From a virus, in IMG/VR virus record IMGVR_UViG_3300031951_000994, positions 1 through 27,462 of that record: 27,462 bases of DNA; one strand, given 5' to 3'. The notes under the pieces are model-generated. The model saw only the letters and a program-made list of their open reading frames with translations. It searched no databases and had not been told where the DNA came from. The position numbers and the translations under genes are program-made. Every line of letters starts with the position of its first letter. Position 1 is the stretch's first letter. This document shows, in pieces, positions 1 through 7,342 of the stretch.

Positions 1-1
1 C

Positions 2-1102
2 CAATGCGACAAGCCAGACCCAAGATTTGCCTACATTGCACCGACTTACGGACAGGCCAAGCGGGTTGCCTGGGACTACCTATGCAACTTCACGCGACCG
101 CTCGAAGCCACGGCGAACATCTCGGAGTTAAAGGTTGACTTCTACGGACGGCGAATACAACTTTACGGCTCGGACAATCCTGACAGTCTGCGCGGCCAGT
201 ATTTTGACGGTGTTATTCTTGACGAGATCGGTGATCAAAACCCAAAGATATGGAATGAGATTGTCCGTCCTGCTCTCGCGGATCGCATGGGTTGGGCGCT
301 ATTTCTAGGAACGCCAAAGGGTGCTAACCACTTCAAAGACTTCCGAGACCGAGCAGAAAAAGAGCCGGGATGGAAGTTACTTGAATTCAAGGCTTCGCAG
401 ACGGGAATACTTCCGGAAGCTGAACTGCTCGCTGCCAAGAAAGAAATGGGCGACGACAAGTACGCTCAAGAGTTTGAATGTTCCTTCGCGGCTGCGGTCG
501 AAGGTTCATATTACGCCGCTTTACTTAACGCTCTCCCGCCCGAAAGATTTAAGGAGTTTGCGCGGGACGATCTCTGTAAGACATATACGAGCTGGGACTT
601 GGGTGTTGGTGATTCCACGGCCATCTTCGTCTGCCAGGTCGCGGGGCAAGAGCGTCGCTTATTTGATTTCGTGGAAAACCACGGGGTCGGCCTCGACTGG
701 TATGTAAACTGGATCAAGAAGAACGGCTATACACAAGCAGAACACATCCTGCCGCATGATGTAGAGGTCAGGGAACTGGGAACCGGAAAGAGTCGGAAAG
801 AGGCTTTGCAAGATTTGGGACTAAACATCACCGTCTGCCCGCGAATCGGCGTAGACGACGGGATACAAGCTGTCCGTAGGATGCTTCCGAACTGCTGGTT
901 CCACCCAAATGTAAAGCAGGGACTAGACGCGCTGCGTAACTACCGCCGGGAATACGACGAGAAGCGCAACGTGTTCTACGATAAACCGCTCCACGACTGG
1001 AGCTCACACGCTGCCGACGCATTTAGATACTTGGCTGTTGGCATGAACCAAACCTCAAACTGGGGCAAGCCAATCACACCGAACGTGAAATGGATCGTAT
1101 AA
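2..1102 (+). CDS. terL: Terminase large subunit (5' end cut by window)
   Basis: Packaging motor ATPase and nuclease that moves phage DNA through the portal into the prohead and cuts the concatemer. The frame is open from base 2, so the N-terminus with the Walker A loop lies outside the window and 366 residues are visible. A Walker B segment GVILDEIGDQ lies at 209-238, with the Asp-Glu pair at 221-226, and the coupling motif GTPKG lies at 308-322. The C-terminal RNase H-like nuclease begins with SWDLGVGDST (Asp codon at 596-598) and ends with a late acidic residue in HAADAFRYLAVG (Asp codon at 1016-1018). The portal gene follows after 1 nt, the usual terL-portal order. The small terminase subunit is not in the window. 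An ATG at 287 lies inside the ATPase domain and is not the start. Confidence 0.95.
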   Translation, partial: QCDKPDPRFAYIAPTYGQAKRVAWDYLCNFTRPLEATANISELKVDFYGRRIQLYGSDNPDSLRGQYFDGVILDEIGDQNPKIWNEIVRPALADRMGWALFLGTPKGANHFKDFRDRAEKEPGWKLLEFKASQTGILPEAELLAAKKEMGDDKYAQEFECSFAAAVEGSYYAALLNALPPERFKEFARDDLCKTYTSWDLGVGDSTAIFVCQVAGQERRLFDFVENHGVGLDWYVNWIKKNGYTQAEHILPHDVEVRELGTGKSRKEALQDLGLNITVCPRIGVDDGIQAVRRMLPNCWFHPNVKQGLDALRNYRREYDEKRNVFYDKPLHDWSSHAADAFRYLAVGMNQTSNWGKPITPNVKWIV

Positions 1103-1103
1103 G

Positions 1104-3137
1104 ATGAATGAAGAAACCCTAAAAGGCATACTCGAAGATGAGATAGACAACGCGATTGGCTATCTAGAAACCGAGACCACCGAATCCCGCCGCAAAGCCA
1201 TCCAGTATTACAACGGCGAAGAGTACGGCAACGAGGTCGAAGGTCGGTCGCGCATCGTTACCCGCGAGGTGGCCGAGGCTGTGGACGGTGCGATGCCTGC
1301 GCTTATGCGTGTCTTTACCGCTTCCGAAGAGACTGTTGTTTTTGAACCACACGGACCGGAAGATGTAGACGCCGCCGAGCAAGCCACCAAGATGTGTAAC
1401 TGGGTGTTCATGCGGGATAACCCTGGCATCTCGATCCTGCACACCATGATTAAAGACGCCCTGCTCTCTAAGACAGGAACCGTCAAGGTCTACTGGAAAG
1501 ACGAGACCGAGGTCAACACCGAGAAGTACGAAAACCTTTCTGCCGAAGAGCTAGCCCTTTTGCTTGCCGATGAGCAGTACGAAGTCGTCAGCCAAGACCA
1601 GCGCCAGATTGGGGAAATCCCCGCTCTGCCAACACCGGAAGAGATTGCGCTGGCCCAGCAGACCGGACAGCCCCCGATGCCCCGCATGGAGCCGGTGTTT
1701 GCCTACGATGTAAAGATCAAGAAGATGGACAAGAAGGGCCGGGTGGTCATCGAGAACATCCCGCCCGAAGAGTTCATTGTCAGCAAGAAAACCATCCAAC
1801 TCAAGGATTCCCCGTTCTGCGCCCACCGCCGATTGGTGACCCGCTCAGAACTGGTGGCAATGGGGTTTGATAAGGACGAGATCTATAACCTCCCGTCATA
1901 CGAAGATCTGACCTACACGCCCGAGCGCGTGGCCCGCTACTCCAATGGCGAGCAGCCAGATGACGATAGCCTGGACCCGTCCATGCAGTTGGTGGAGACC
2001 TTTGAGGCATACATTCGGGTGGACTACGACGAGGACGGCATTGCCGAATTGCGCCGTGTCATCTACGCCGGAATGAACATTCTGGAGAACGAGGAGATCG
2101 ACTACCTCCCGTTTGCCTCCATCTGCCCGATCCCGCTGCCGCACAAGTTCTTTGGACAGTCGCTGGCCGACCGGACAATGGACCTCCAGATCATCAAGTC
2201 CACGCTGACCCGCCAGATTCTCGACAACCTGTACCTGACCAATAACGCTCGGGTCGTGGCTGTAGACGGACAGGTCAACCTAGACGACCTGCTGACCGTT
2301 ACTCCGGGTGGTGTGGTTCGCGTCAAGAACCCCGCCGCCATCCAGCAGTTGCCCGTTCAAGCAGTCGCAGGGCAGTCCTTCCCGATGCTGGAATACATGG
2401 ACAACATCCAAGCCAAGCGCACGGGTGTTACCGAAGCCTCGCAGGGATTGGACCCCAACATTCTGCAAAACACCACGGCCACGGCAATCGCGGCCATGCA
2501 GAACGCATCGGCTGGCAAGCTGGAACTGATCGCCCGTATCTTCGCTGAGACCGGCATCAAGGACATTTTCCGCAACATCCTGCACCTGCTCTGCAAGTAC
2601 CAGGACAAGCCCCGGGTCATCCGTTTACAAGGCAAGTTTGTGCCGATGGACCCCCGCGAGTGGGATACAGAGTACGACGTCACCATCAACGTGGGTCTGG
2701 GAACCGGGACCAAGCAGGAGCAGATGGCGATGCTTGGGATGGTCCTTCAGAAACAGGAGCAAATGCTGGCGCAGTTTGGTCCGGCAAACCCGCTGGTGTC
2801 GCTTGGGCAGTACCGCGCCACGCTGGGCAAGTTCATCGAGGCCGCTGGGTTGAAGGATTCCACCCGGTTCTTCAAGGAAATTACCCCAGAGATGGACCAG
2901 ATGCTGTCCCAGCCCGCACCGCAACAGCAGGGCGCTGACCCGATGGCGCAGGCGATCATGGCTCAGACTCAAGCCCAGATTCAGGCAATGATGGCAAAGG
3001 CTGAGGCCGATATTGAGGCCAAGCGCCAGAAGGCAATGGCCGACATCCAGATCGCCCAAGAGAAAGCCGCTGCGGATATTGCGCTCAAGCAACAGTCTGC
3101 CGCCGTCGATCTTCAACTCAAGGCATCAGGACTCTAA
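1104..3137 (+). CDS. Portal protein, P22-like
   Basis: Dodecameric head-tail connector through which DNA is packaged and released. The 677-residue product has the N-terminal pattern of P22-type portals: an acidic start, YYNGEEYG near residue 30, SRIVTREVAEAVDGAMPAL around residues 48-67, then VFEPHGPEDVDAAEQAT. The middle contains LADRTMDLQIIKSTLTRQIL and ASQGLDPNILQNTTATAI, typical of the stem and wing region. The last 90 residues are Gln/Ala-rich and strongly helical (repeats such as AKAEADIEAKRQKAMADIQI), matching the C-terminal barrel or coiled coil of podovirus portals. The ATG at 1104 follows the terminase stop by one base. The size fits P22-like portals (about 700 residues). Confidence 0.92.
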   Translation: MNEETLKGILEDEIDNAIGYLETETTESRRKAIQYYNGEEYGNEVEGRSRIVTREVAEAVDGAMPALMRVFTASEETVVFEPHGPEDVDAAEQATKMCNWVFMRDNPGISILHTMIKDALLSKTGTVKVYWKDETEVNTEKYENLSAEELALLLADEQYEVVSQDQRQIGEIPALPTPEEIALAQQTGQPPMPRMEPVFAYDVKIKKMDKKGRVVIENIPPEEFIVSKKTIQLKDSPFCAHRRLVTRSELVAMGFDKDEIYNLPSYEDLTYTPERVARYSNGEQPDDDSLDPSMQLVETFEAYIRVDYDEDGIAELRRVIYAGMNILENEEIDYLPFASICPIPLPHKFFGQSLADRTMDLQIIKSTLTRQILDNLYLTNNARVVAVDGQVNLDDLLTVTPGGVVRVKNPAAIQQLPVQAVAGQSFPMLEYMDNIQAKRTGVTEASQGLDPNILQNTTATAIAAMQNASAGKLELIARIFAETGIKDIFRNILHLLCKYQDKPRVIRLQGKFVPMDPREWDTEYDVTINVGLGTGTKQEQMAMLGMVLQKQEQMLAQFGPANPLVSLGQYRATLGKFIEAAGLKDSTRFFKEITPEMDQMLSQPAPQQQGADPMAQAIMAQTQAQIQAMMAKAEADIEAKRQKAMADIQIAQEKAAADIALKQQSAAVDLQLKASGL

Positions 3138-3368
3138 TTGGACAAAGCCGCAAGAGCGCAGAATTTACTGACCGACGAGTTTTTTACCGATGTTGTAAAA
3201 ACGCAACGCGAGTTGTATATTTACAACATTGTCAACAGTAGTCCCGAACAGGTTGATGAGCGGGAAGCCGCATACACCAAGCTCCGGGCGCTGGATGAAT
3301 TTATCGCCACTCTTGAATCTCTGGCTAAACAGCCCGAGGTGGAAAAGAAGCGAATGAAGTTTTTTTAA
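3138..3368 (+). CDS. Small conserved-type protein between portal and scaffold
   Basis: A 76-residue helical, charged protein of unknown function. It starts at a TTG directly after the portal TAA; the only in-frame ATG lies four codons before the end, so TTG is needed. An AGGA at 3128-3131 inside the portal gene can serve as its ribosome-binding site. Its composition (EREAAYTKLRALDEFIATLE) suggests two amphipathic helices, with a basic end KKRMKFF. Small proteins of this kind often sit between portal and scaffold in P22-like phages, but I cannot assign a role. It is followed after 15 nt by the scaffold gene. Confidence 0.72.
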   Translation: MDKAARAQNLLTDEFFTDVVKTQRELYIYNIVNSSPEQVDEREAAYTKLRALDEFIATLESLAKQPEVEKKRMKFF

Positions 3369-3383
3369 TTACTGGGAGTAAGC

Positions 3384-4334
3384 ATGGACGACACCAACCC
3401 GCAAGGGAGTGCAAAAACCGTAGACCAAGCCGCAGCACAGATTTTTGGGATGCTTGATCCGCAACAGCCAGAAGAAGGCCAAGTTGAGGAAGTAGCAGCA
3501 GAAGAGACCGCAGAATACGCGGAACCCGAACCCGAGGAAATGGAAGCCGCATCCGAGGAAGCCGTAGAAGCAGAAGAGCCACCCCGCTACCGTGTCAAAG
3601 TTGACAACGAGGAAGTGGAGGTTACGCTTGACGAACTTCTGAAAGGTTATTCTCGCACTTCGGACTACACCAAAAAGACGCAGACTCTAGCCGAACAGCG
3701 TAAGCAAGTAGAAGCTGAACGCCAACGGATAGAAGAAGCCGCCAAATTGCGTGACCAGTATGCCCAAAGGCTGTCCGTCATCGAACAGATGCTCGCATCC
3801 CAGCCCGAGGAAGATCTCACTTCACTCAAAGAGACCGATCCCATTGGCTACACAATGAAGATCGCCGAGAGAATGGAGCGGGAGAAGCAGGTACAGGCCA
3901 TTCGTGCCGAACAACAGCAAATCGCACAGAAGCAACAAGCGGAATACCAAGAAAACCTTCGTAGGCATTTGGCATCGGAAGCCGAGAAACTCTCTCAGGC
4001 CATCCCTGAAATGTCAGATCCGGTCAAGGGTGAGGTGATCCGCAAAGAGATTAAGGATTTTGCCCGGGCAATCGGGTGGTCAGAGCAGGAACTTGCTCAA
4101 ATCTACGATCATCGCGCTGTGTTGGCGCTGTATAAAGGGTTACAGCACGAAAAACTGCAAAAATCCAAGCCTGTGGCGACCAAAAAAGTCGCAGAAGCAC
4201 CAAAGATGCTCAAGCCGGGCACGACTGGTAAACAGACGACGGCAGAGCAGGATGCGGTTAAGAAACTACAGCAACGGCTCGCCAAGACTGGCGACCGCCG
4301 GGATGCTGCCCGATTGTTGGAAAAATTCCTTTAA
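3384..4334 (+). CDS. Scaffolding protein (capsid assembly)
   Basis: Internal scaffold that directs capsid shell assembly and leaves or is lost before maturation. The 316-residue product is extremely acidic over residues 30-70 (a run of Glu-rich sequence). It then has a module typical of phage scaffolds, DELLKGYSRTSDYTKKTQTL, at about residues 82-101. A long Gln/Glu/Lys/Arg-rich coiled-coil helix spans about residues 100-215, and the basic C-terminal third (KKVAEAPKMLKPG, then KKLQQRLAKTGDRRDAARLL) resembles the capsid-binding helix-loop-helix end of scaffold proteins. The position just before the capsid gene fits. The ribosome-binding site GGGAGTAA lies just before the ATG at 3384. Confidence 0.85.
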   Translation: MDDTNPQGSAKTVDQAAAQIFGMLDPQQPEEGQVEEVAAEETAEYAEPEPEEMEAASEEAVEAEEPPRYRVKVDNEEVEVTLDELLKGYSRTSDYTKKTQTLAEQRKQVEAERQRIEEAAKLRDQYAQRLSVIEQMLASQPEEDLTSLKETDPIGYTMKIAERMEREKQVQAIRAEQQQIAQKQQAEYQENLRRHLASEAEKLSQAIPEMSDPVKGEVIRKEIKDFARAIGWSEQELAQIYDHRAVLALYKGLQHEKLQKSKPVATKKVAEAPKMLKPGTTGKQTTAEQDAVKKLQQRLAKTGDRRDAARLLEKFL

Positions 4335-4344
4335 GGAGTAAGAA

Positions 4345-5298
4345 ATGACTGTCCCCTCAAATACCTACCTGCGCTACACCTCGATTGGTGTACGCGAGGA
4401 TCTTTCTGATGTTATTTATAGCATCAGCCCCACCGACACGCCCATTATGTCGTCTATCGGCAAAACCAAGGCTACCAACACCCTGCACGAGTGGCAGACC
4501 GATAGCCTGGCCGCTGCTACGACCAACAACGCTTTGATTGAAGGTGATGACGCTACCGCTGCTTCCCTGTCGCCCACGGTTCGTCTGACCAACTTTACAC
4601 AGATCGTTGGTAAAACTGTTCAGATCTCCGGTACGCTGGAAGCCGTTGACAAGGCTGGCCGTAAGTCTGAAAAGGCTTATCAGCTTGCCAAAGCATCGAG
4701 CGAGATCAAGCGTGACATCGAGACCATCCTGACCGCCAACCAAGCCAAGACCAACGGTACGGCTACCTCTGGCGCTCGTAAGATGGGTTCGTTGCTGTCT
4801 TGGATCACGACCAACGTCAGCAAAGGTTCGGCTGGTACGAACCCGACCGGCGACGGTTCCGATGTGCGTTCCGACACCACAACCCGCACTTTCCTTGAGT
4901 CCATGCTCAAAGAAGTGGCCCAGGAAATCTTCACCGAAGGCGGCACGCCCAAGATGCTGGTTGTTCCTCCTGGCCTGAAGGCTACGGTATCGGGCTTCCC
5001 CGGTGTTGCAGAGCAGCGTTATGTGACCGGCGCAGAGCCGACCACGATTGTTGCTGCCGCTGGTGCATACCTGTCGGACTTCGGTCTCATCTCCATCGTG
5101 CCGGATCGCTTTATGCGCTCCACCGATGCGCTGATGCTTGATCCTGAGTACGCAGCCATTGCCTACCTCCGTCCGTTCCAGACCAATGATCTGGCGAAGA
5201 CTGGTGACTCTGAAAAGACCCAGATCCTTGCCGAGCTCACGCTGGAAATGCGGAATGAGAAGGCTCATGGCGGTATCTTTGATATCAAAGCAGCCTAA
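4345..5298 (+). CDS. Major capsid protein, SU10-like
   Basis: Main shell protein of the head, HK97-fold. The 317-residue sequence matches the SU10-type major head protein family: N-terminal YTSIGVREDLSDVIYSISP, then PIMSSIGKTKATNTLHEWQT, a middle QLAKASSEIKRDIETILT helix, and C-terminal SIVPDRFMRSTDALMLDPEY with KTGDSEKTQILAELTLEMR. The start is set by a strong site AAGGAGTAAGAA just before ATG 4345. Scaffold lies immediately upstream, and a strong terminator immediately downstream should raise capsid transcript relative to the genes that follow. A 346-codon open frame on the opposite strand here is a shadow. Confidence 0.95.
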   Translation: MTVPSNTYLRYTSIGVREDLSDVIYSISPTDTPIMSSIGKTKATNTLHEWQTDSLAAATTNNALIEGDDATAASLSPTVRLTNFTQIVGKTVQISGTLEAVDKAGRKSEKAYQLAKASSEIKRDIETILTANQAKTNGTATSGARKMGSLLSWITTNVSKGSAGTNPTGDGSDVRSDTTTRTFLESMLKEVAQEIFTEGGTPKMLVVPPGLKATVSGFPGVAEQRYVTGAEPTTIVAAAGAYLSDFGLISIVPDRFMRSTDALMLDPEYAAIAYLRPFQTNDLAKTGDSEKTQILAELTLEMRNEKAHGGIFDIKAA

Positions 5299-5311
5299 AG
5301 TGTTGTAGAAT

Positions 5312-5341
5312 CGGGGGTGGGCCAGTCCCACTCCCGTTTTT
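5312..5341 (+). terminator. Rho-independent terminator after the capsid gene
   Basis: The arm CGGGGGTGGG (5312-5321) pairs with CCCACTCCCG (5327-5336) over 10 pairs with one G-U wobble, around a five-base loop CCAGT. It is followed directly by TTTTT (5337-5341). It is the only clear hairpin plus T-tract I saw in the late block and lies in one of its few intergenic gaps. It probably limits transcription from the head genes into the tail genes. Confidence 0.85.
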
Positions 5342-5350
5342 GGAGAACAA

Positions 5351-5668
5351 GTGTTAAAACTTGGTAGCGAAGTAATCAACGGCGAAGTTAGAACCACCTA
5401 CGCAGACGGCGATGGAAACCTAGTCGTCAAAGCGGAAACAAACCTTACCCCAATCATCGAGGCTAACAAAGCGGCCTATAACTCCACAGACGAGCGAGCA
5501 CGATGGGGAGAACTTAGCAGGGTTGCAGAAATACCATTCGCAGTCATAGAAGATCTCAACAAACAAGGCATTATGCGCGGCTTTGTTGTGCTCGACCAAA
5601 AGCGCATGAAGGCGTGGCTAAATAACCCCGATAATCGGTTCTTTCGTACCCGACCGGGAAAAATCTGA
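5351..5668 (+). CDS. Small conserved phage protein downstream of capsid
   Basis: A 105-residue protein of unknown function, starting at GTG 5351 with GGAGA at 5342-5346, directly after the terminator hairpin. The N-terminal part looks beta-rich (LKLGSEVINGEVRTTYADGD). The C-terminal part is helical and ends with a pattern I recognise from small proteins encoded near capsid genes of other podophages: MKAWLNNPDNRFFRTRPGKI. The aromatic and basic end is the most distinctive part. A virion or DNA-binding role is possible, but nothing in the sequence proves it. The glycosyltransferase starts 9 nt downstream. Confidence 0.8.
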   Translation: MLKLGSEVINGEVRTTYADGDGNLVVKAETNLTPIIEANKAAYNSTDERARWGELSRVAEIPFAVIEDLNKQGIMRGFVVLDQKRMKAWLNNPDNRFFRTRPGKI

Positions 5669-5677
5669 GGAGAAAAT

Positions 5678-6415
5678 ATGAAAGGCTCTAAAGCCAAAGT
5701 TGCCGTGTGTATTCCTACGCGTGGCGAAATGGAAGTAGGTACAGCGTTTGACCTAGCCCTGATGTGTGGTTATGACTCACGATTCAGAAGCAAAGGCCAG
5801 CAAAGTTTATACACGGTGGCCGGAACCCTGATATTTGACCAGCGCGAGAAGTTGGCGCAGACAGCAATAGACGAAGGTGCAGATTATATCCTTTGGGTGG
5901 ATGCAGATATGCGGTTCCCAAAGAATACGATTGAGCACTTGATCTCACGGGATAAAGACATTGTTGGCGCTAACGCTACAACCCGCGTCCCGCCGATCCA
6001 CGGCACAGCCAAGAACGCCTGGATTAACAAGAAAGAAAAGACGATCAACTGGCAGAAGATTAGTTCTAAAGACAAAAAAGGTTTGGAGCGTGTCACCGCA
6101 ATTGGCTGCGGTGTGATGATGGTCAAGCGTGAGGTTTTCCTCAAAACTCCGCGACCGTGGTTTTGGTTTGAGCAACTGCCTGGCGAGAAACTGCTGGGCG
6201 AGGATGTTTACTTCTGCGTGAGAGCGCATGACGCAGGATTTGAGACATGGGTGGATCACGACTTCTCTAACATGATCGGCCATGTCGGTTCATACACTTT
6301 TGGATGGCACGATATAGCCAGTAAGGAAAACGATGGCTCTGACGAGTTACTCTACACTAAAGACGGCAGTTGCGAACTATCTTGGGCGCAGCGACCTAAC
6401 CAGCCAGATTCCTGA
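5678..6415 (+). CDS. GT-A type glycosyltransferase in the head gene block
   Basis: Predicted nucleotide-sugar-dependent glycosyltransferase, 245 residues. The N-terminus KVAVCIPTRGE is the first beta strand of a GT-A (family 2-like) fold. ILWVDADMRFP at residues 71-81 carries the metal-binding DxD (Asp75, Asp77). GCGVMMVKREVF (143-154) and LLGEDVYFCVRAHDAGF (172-188) match the acceptor and catalytic-base part of the fold, and GHVGSYTFG follows at 201-209. The start at ATG 5678 has TGAGGAG upstream. The last 83 nt overlap the adaptor gene in another frame, an unusually long overlap for this window. Placement between capsid and adaptor suggests action on a virion protein or on phage DNA or host glycan late in infection; this is inference. 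A second glycosyltransferase is encoded at 25985-26668. Confidence 0.85.
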   Translation: MKGSKAKVAVCIPTRGEMEVGTAFDLALMCGYDSRFRSKGQQSLYTVAGTLIFDQREKLAQTAIDEGADYILWVDADMRFPKNTIEHLISRDKDIVGANATTRVPPIHGTAKNAWINKKEKTINWQKISSKDKKGLERVTAIGCGVMMVKREVFLKTPRPWFWFEQLPGEKLLGEDVYFCVRAHDAGFETWVDHDFSNMIGHVGSYTFGWHDIASKENDGSDELLYTKDGSCELSWAQRPNQPDS

Positions 6416-6953
6416 TTTCATCACGCTGGCAGAAGTCCGTCTAGCTCGGGAGATTCGCACCCGCAAACTGCTGAAATCGGTCACAACGACCACGACTGCT
6501 GGGGACTCCACGGTTGAGATTCCGTCCGACTTCTTGGAAATGCGTGACATTTATCTGGCCGGAAACCCACGCATCACGCTGAACTACGAATCACCGTCAT
6601 CATTTACCCGCAACGCACAAGCAGAAGAGTCTGGTAAGCCAGGCTTTTATACCCTGCTCGGGCAAGAGTTTGACCTCGCGCCAATCCCTGACAAAGCCTA
6701 CACGGTAGAACTGCTGTATTACTTCAAGCCCGTAGCCCTGTCGGATTCGGTAGCCTCTAACGAGTTCTTGGCAAACTATCCCGATGCGTTGCTCTACGCC
6801 TCGCTTCTGGAGTCTGAACCGTACCTAATGAATGATGCCCGGATTGCGGTGTGGTCATCTCTGTATGACCGCGCAATCATCAACATCAACACTTCCGACC
6901 AGAATTCTGAGTTTGCTGGTGTTCCCCTATCCATGTCTGTCACGTCGAGGTAA
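6333..6953 (+). CDS. Head-tail adaptor protein, SU10-like
   Basis: Ring protein that docks under the portal and joins it to the tail. The 206-residue sequence has the layout of short-tailed phage adaptors. An N-terminal helical part (TLKTAVANYLGRSDLTSQIP, then FITLAEVRLAREIRTRKLL) is followed by a beta part with SDFLEMRDIYLAG, then ELLYYFKPVALSD, and a helical C-terminus (NEFLANYPDALLYASLLESE). The ATG at 6333 has AAGGAAA just upstream and lies 83 nt inside the glycosyltransferase gene. The conserved N-terminal helices are encoded within the overlap, so this start is probably genuine. It is followed after 2 nt by the next structural gene. Confidence 0.87.
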   Translation: MALTSYSTLKTAVANYLGRSDLTSQIPDFITLAEVRLAREIRTRKLLKSVTTTTTAGDSTVEIPSDFLEMRDIYLAGNPRITLNYESPSSFTRNAQAEESGKPGFYTLLGQEFDLAPIPDKAYTVELLYYFKPVALSDSVASNEFLANYPDALLYASLLESEPYLMNDARIAVWSSLYDRAIININTSDQNSEFAGVPLSMSVTSR

Positions 6954-6955
6954 TC

Positions 6956-7342
6956 ATGTCTGAAATGTCAAATTATTTGGAGAATGGCTTACTAAACGCC
7001 GTTCTCCGCAATACATCGTATTCTTCTCCAACGACCGTCTATGTCGGCCTTTACACATCCAACCCGGATGAGGGCAACACGGGAACTGAGGTTTCTGGCG
7101 GCTCTTATGCCCGCAAAGATGTGACATTTGGTGCGCCTTCCAATGGCGTTTGCACAAACTCTGCTGCGGTTGAGTTTGCTCAAGCCACCGCTTCTTGGGG
7201 TACGGTGTCGCACGTTGGTCTGCTAGACGCAATTACCTCTGGCAACCTGTTGTTTTACACCGACATCACGACTTCTAAAACCATTGAGTCCGGCGACATC
7301 TTTAAGATTGCTGCTGGCTCGTTAAGCGTCACGCTTGCCTAA
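6956..7342 (+). CDS. Small phage tail/fibre structural protein, gp80-like
   Basis: A 128-residue, mostly beta-strand virion protein. Its pattern is a widespread phage one: NYLENGLLNAVLRNTSYSSP, VYVGLYTSNPDEGNTGTEVS, GGSYARKDVTFGAP, then SAAVEFAQATASWGTVSHVG and a closing FKIAAGSLSVTLA. The family is usually annotated as a tail fibre or gp80-like protein; its exact place in the virion is not settled from sequence. The ATG at 6956 lies 2 nt after the adaptor stop, and its own TAA overlaps the next start (TAATG), so it is translationally coupled both ways. Confidence 0.82.
   Translation: MSEMSNYLENGLLNAVLRNTSYSSPTTVYVGLYTSNPDEGNTGTEVSGGSYARKDVTFGAPSNGVCTNSAAVEFAQATASWGTVSHVGLLDAITSGNLLFYTDITTSKTIESGDIFKIAAGSLSVTLA

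Noticed and set aside
2625-3116. A 163-codon minus-strand frame opposite the end of the portal gene
   Set aside because: Leu/His-rich shadow of the Gln/Ala coiled-coil region; no independent support.
4357-5397. A 346-codon open frame on the minus strand opposite the capsid gene
   Set aside because: Codon-use shadow of a highly expressed gene; no folded-domain pattern and it crosses the terminator and the next gene start.
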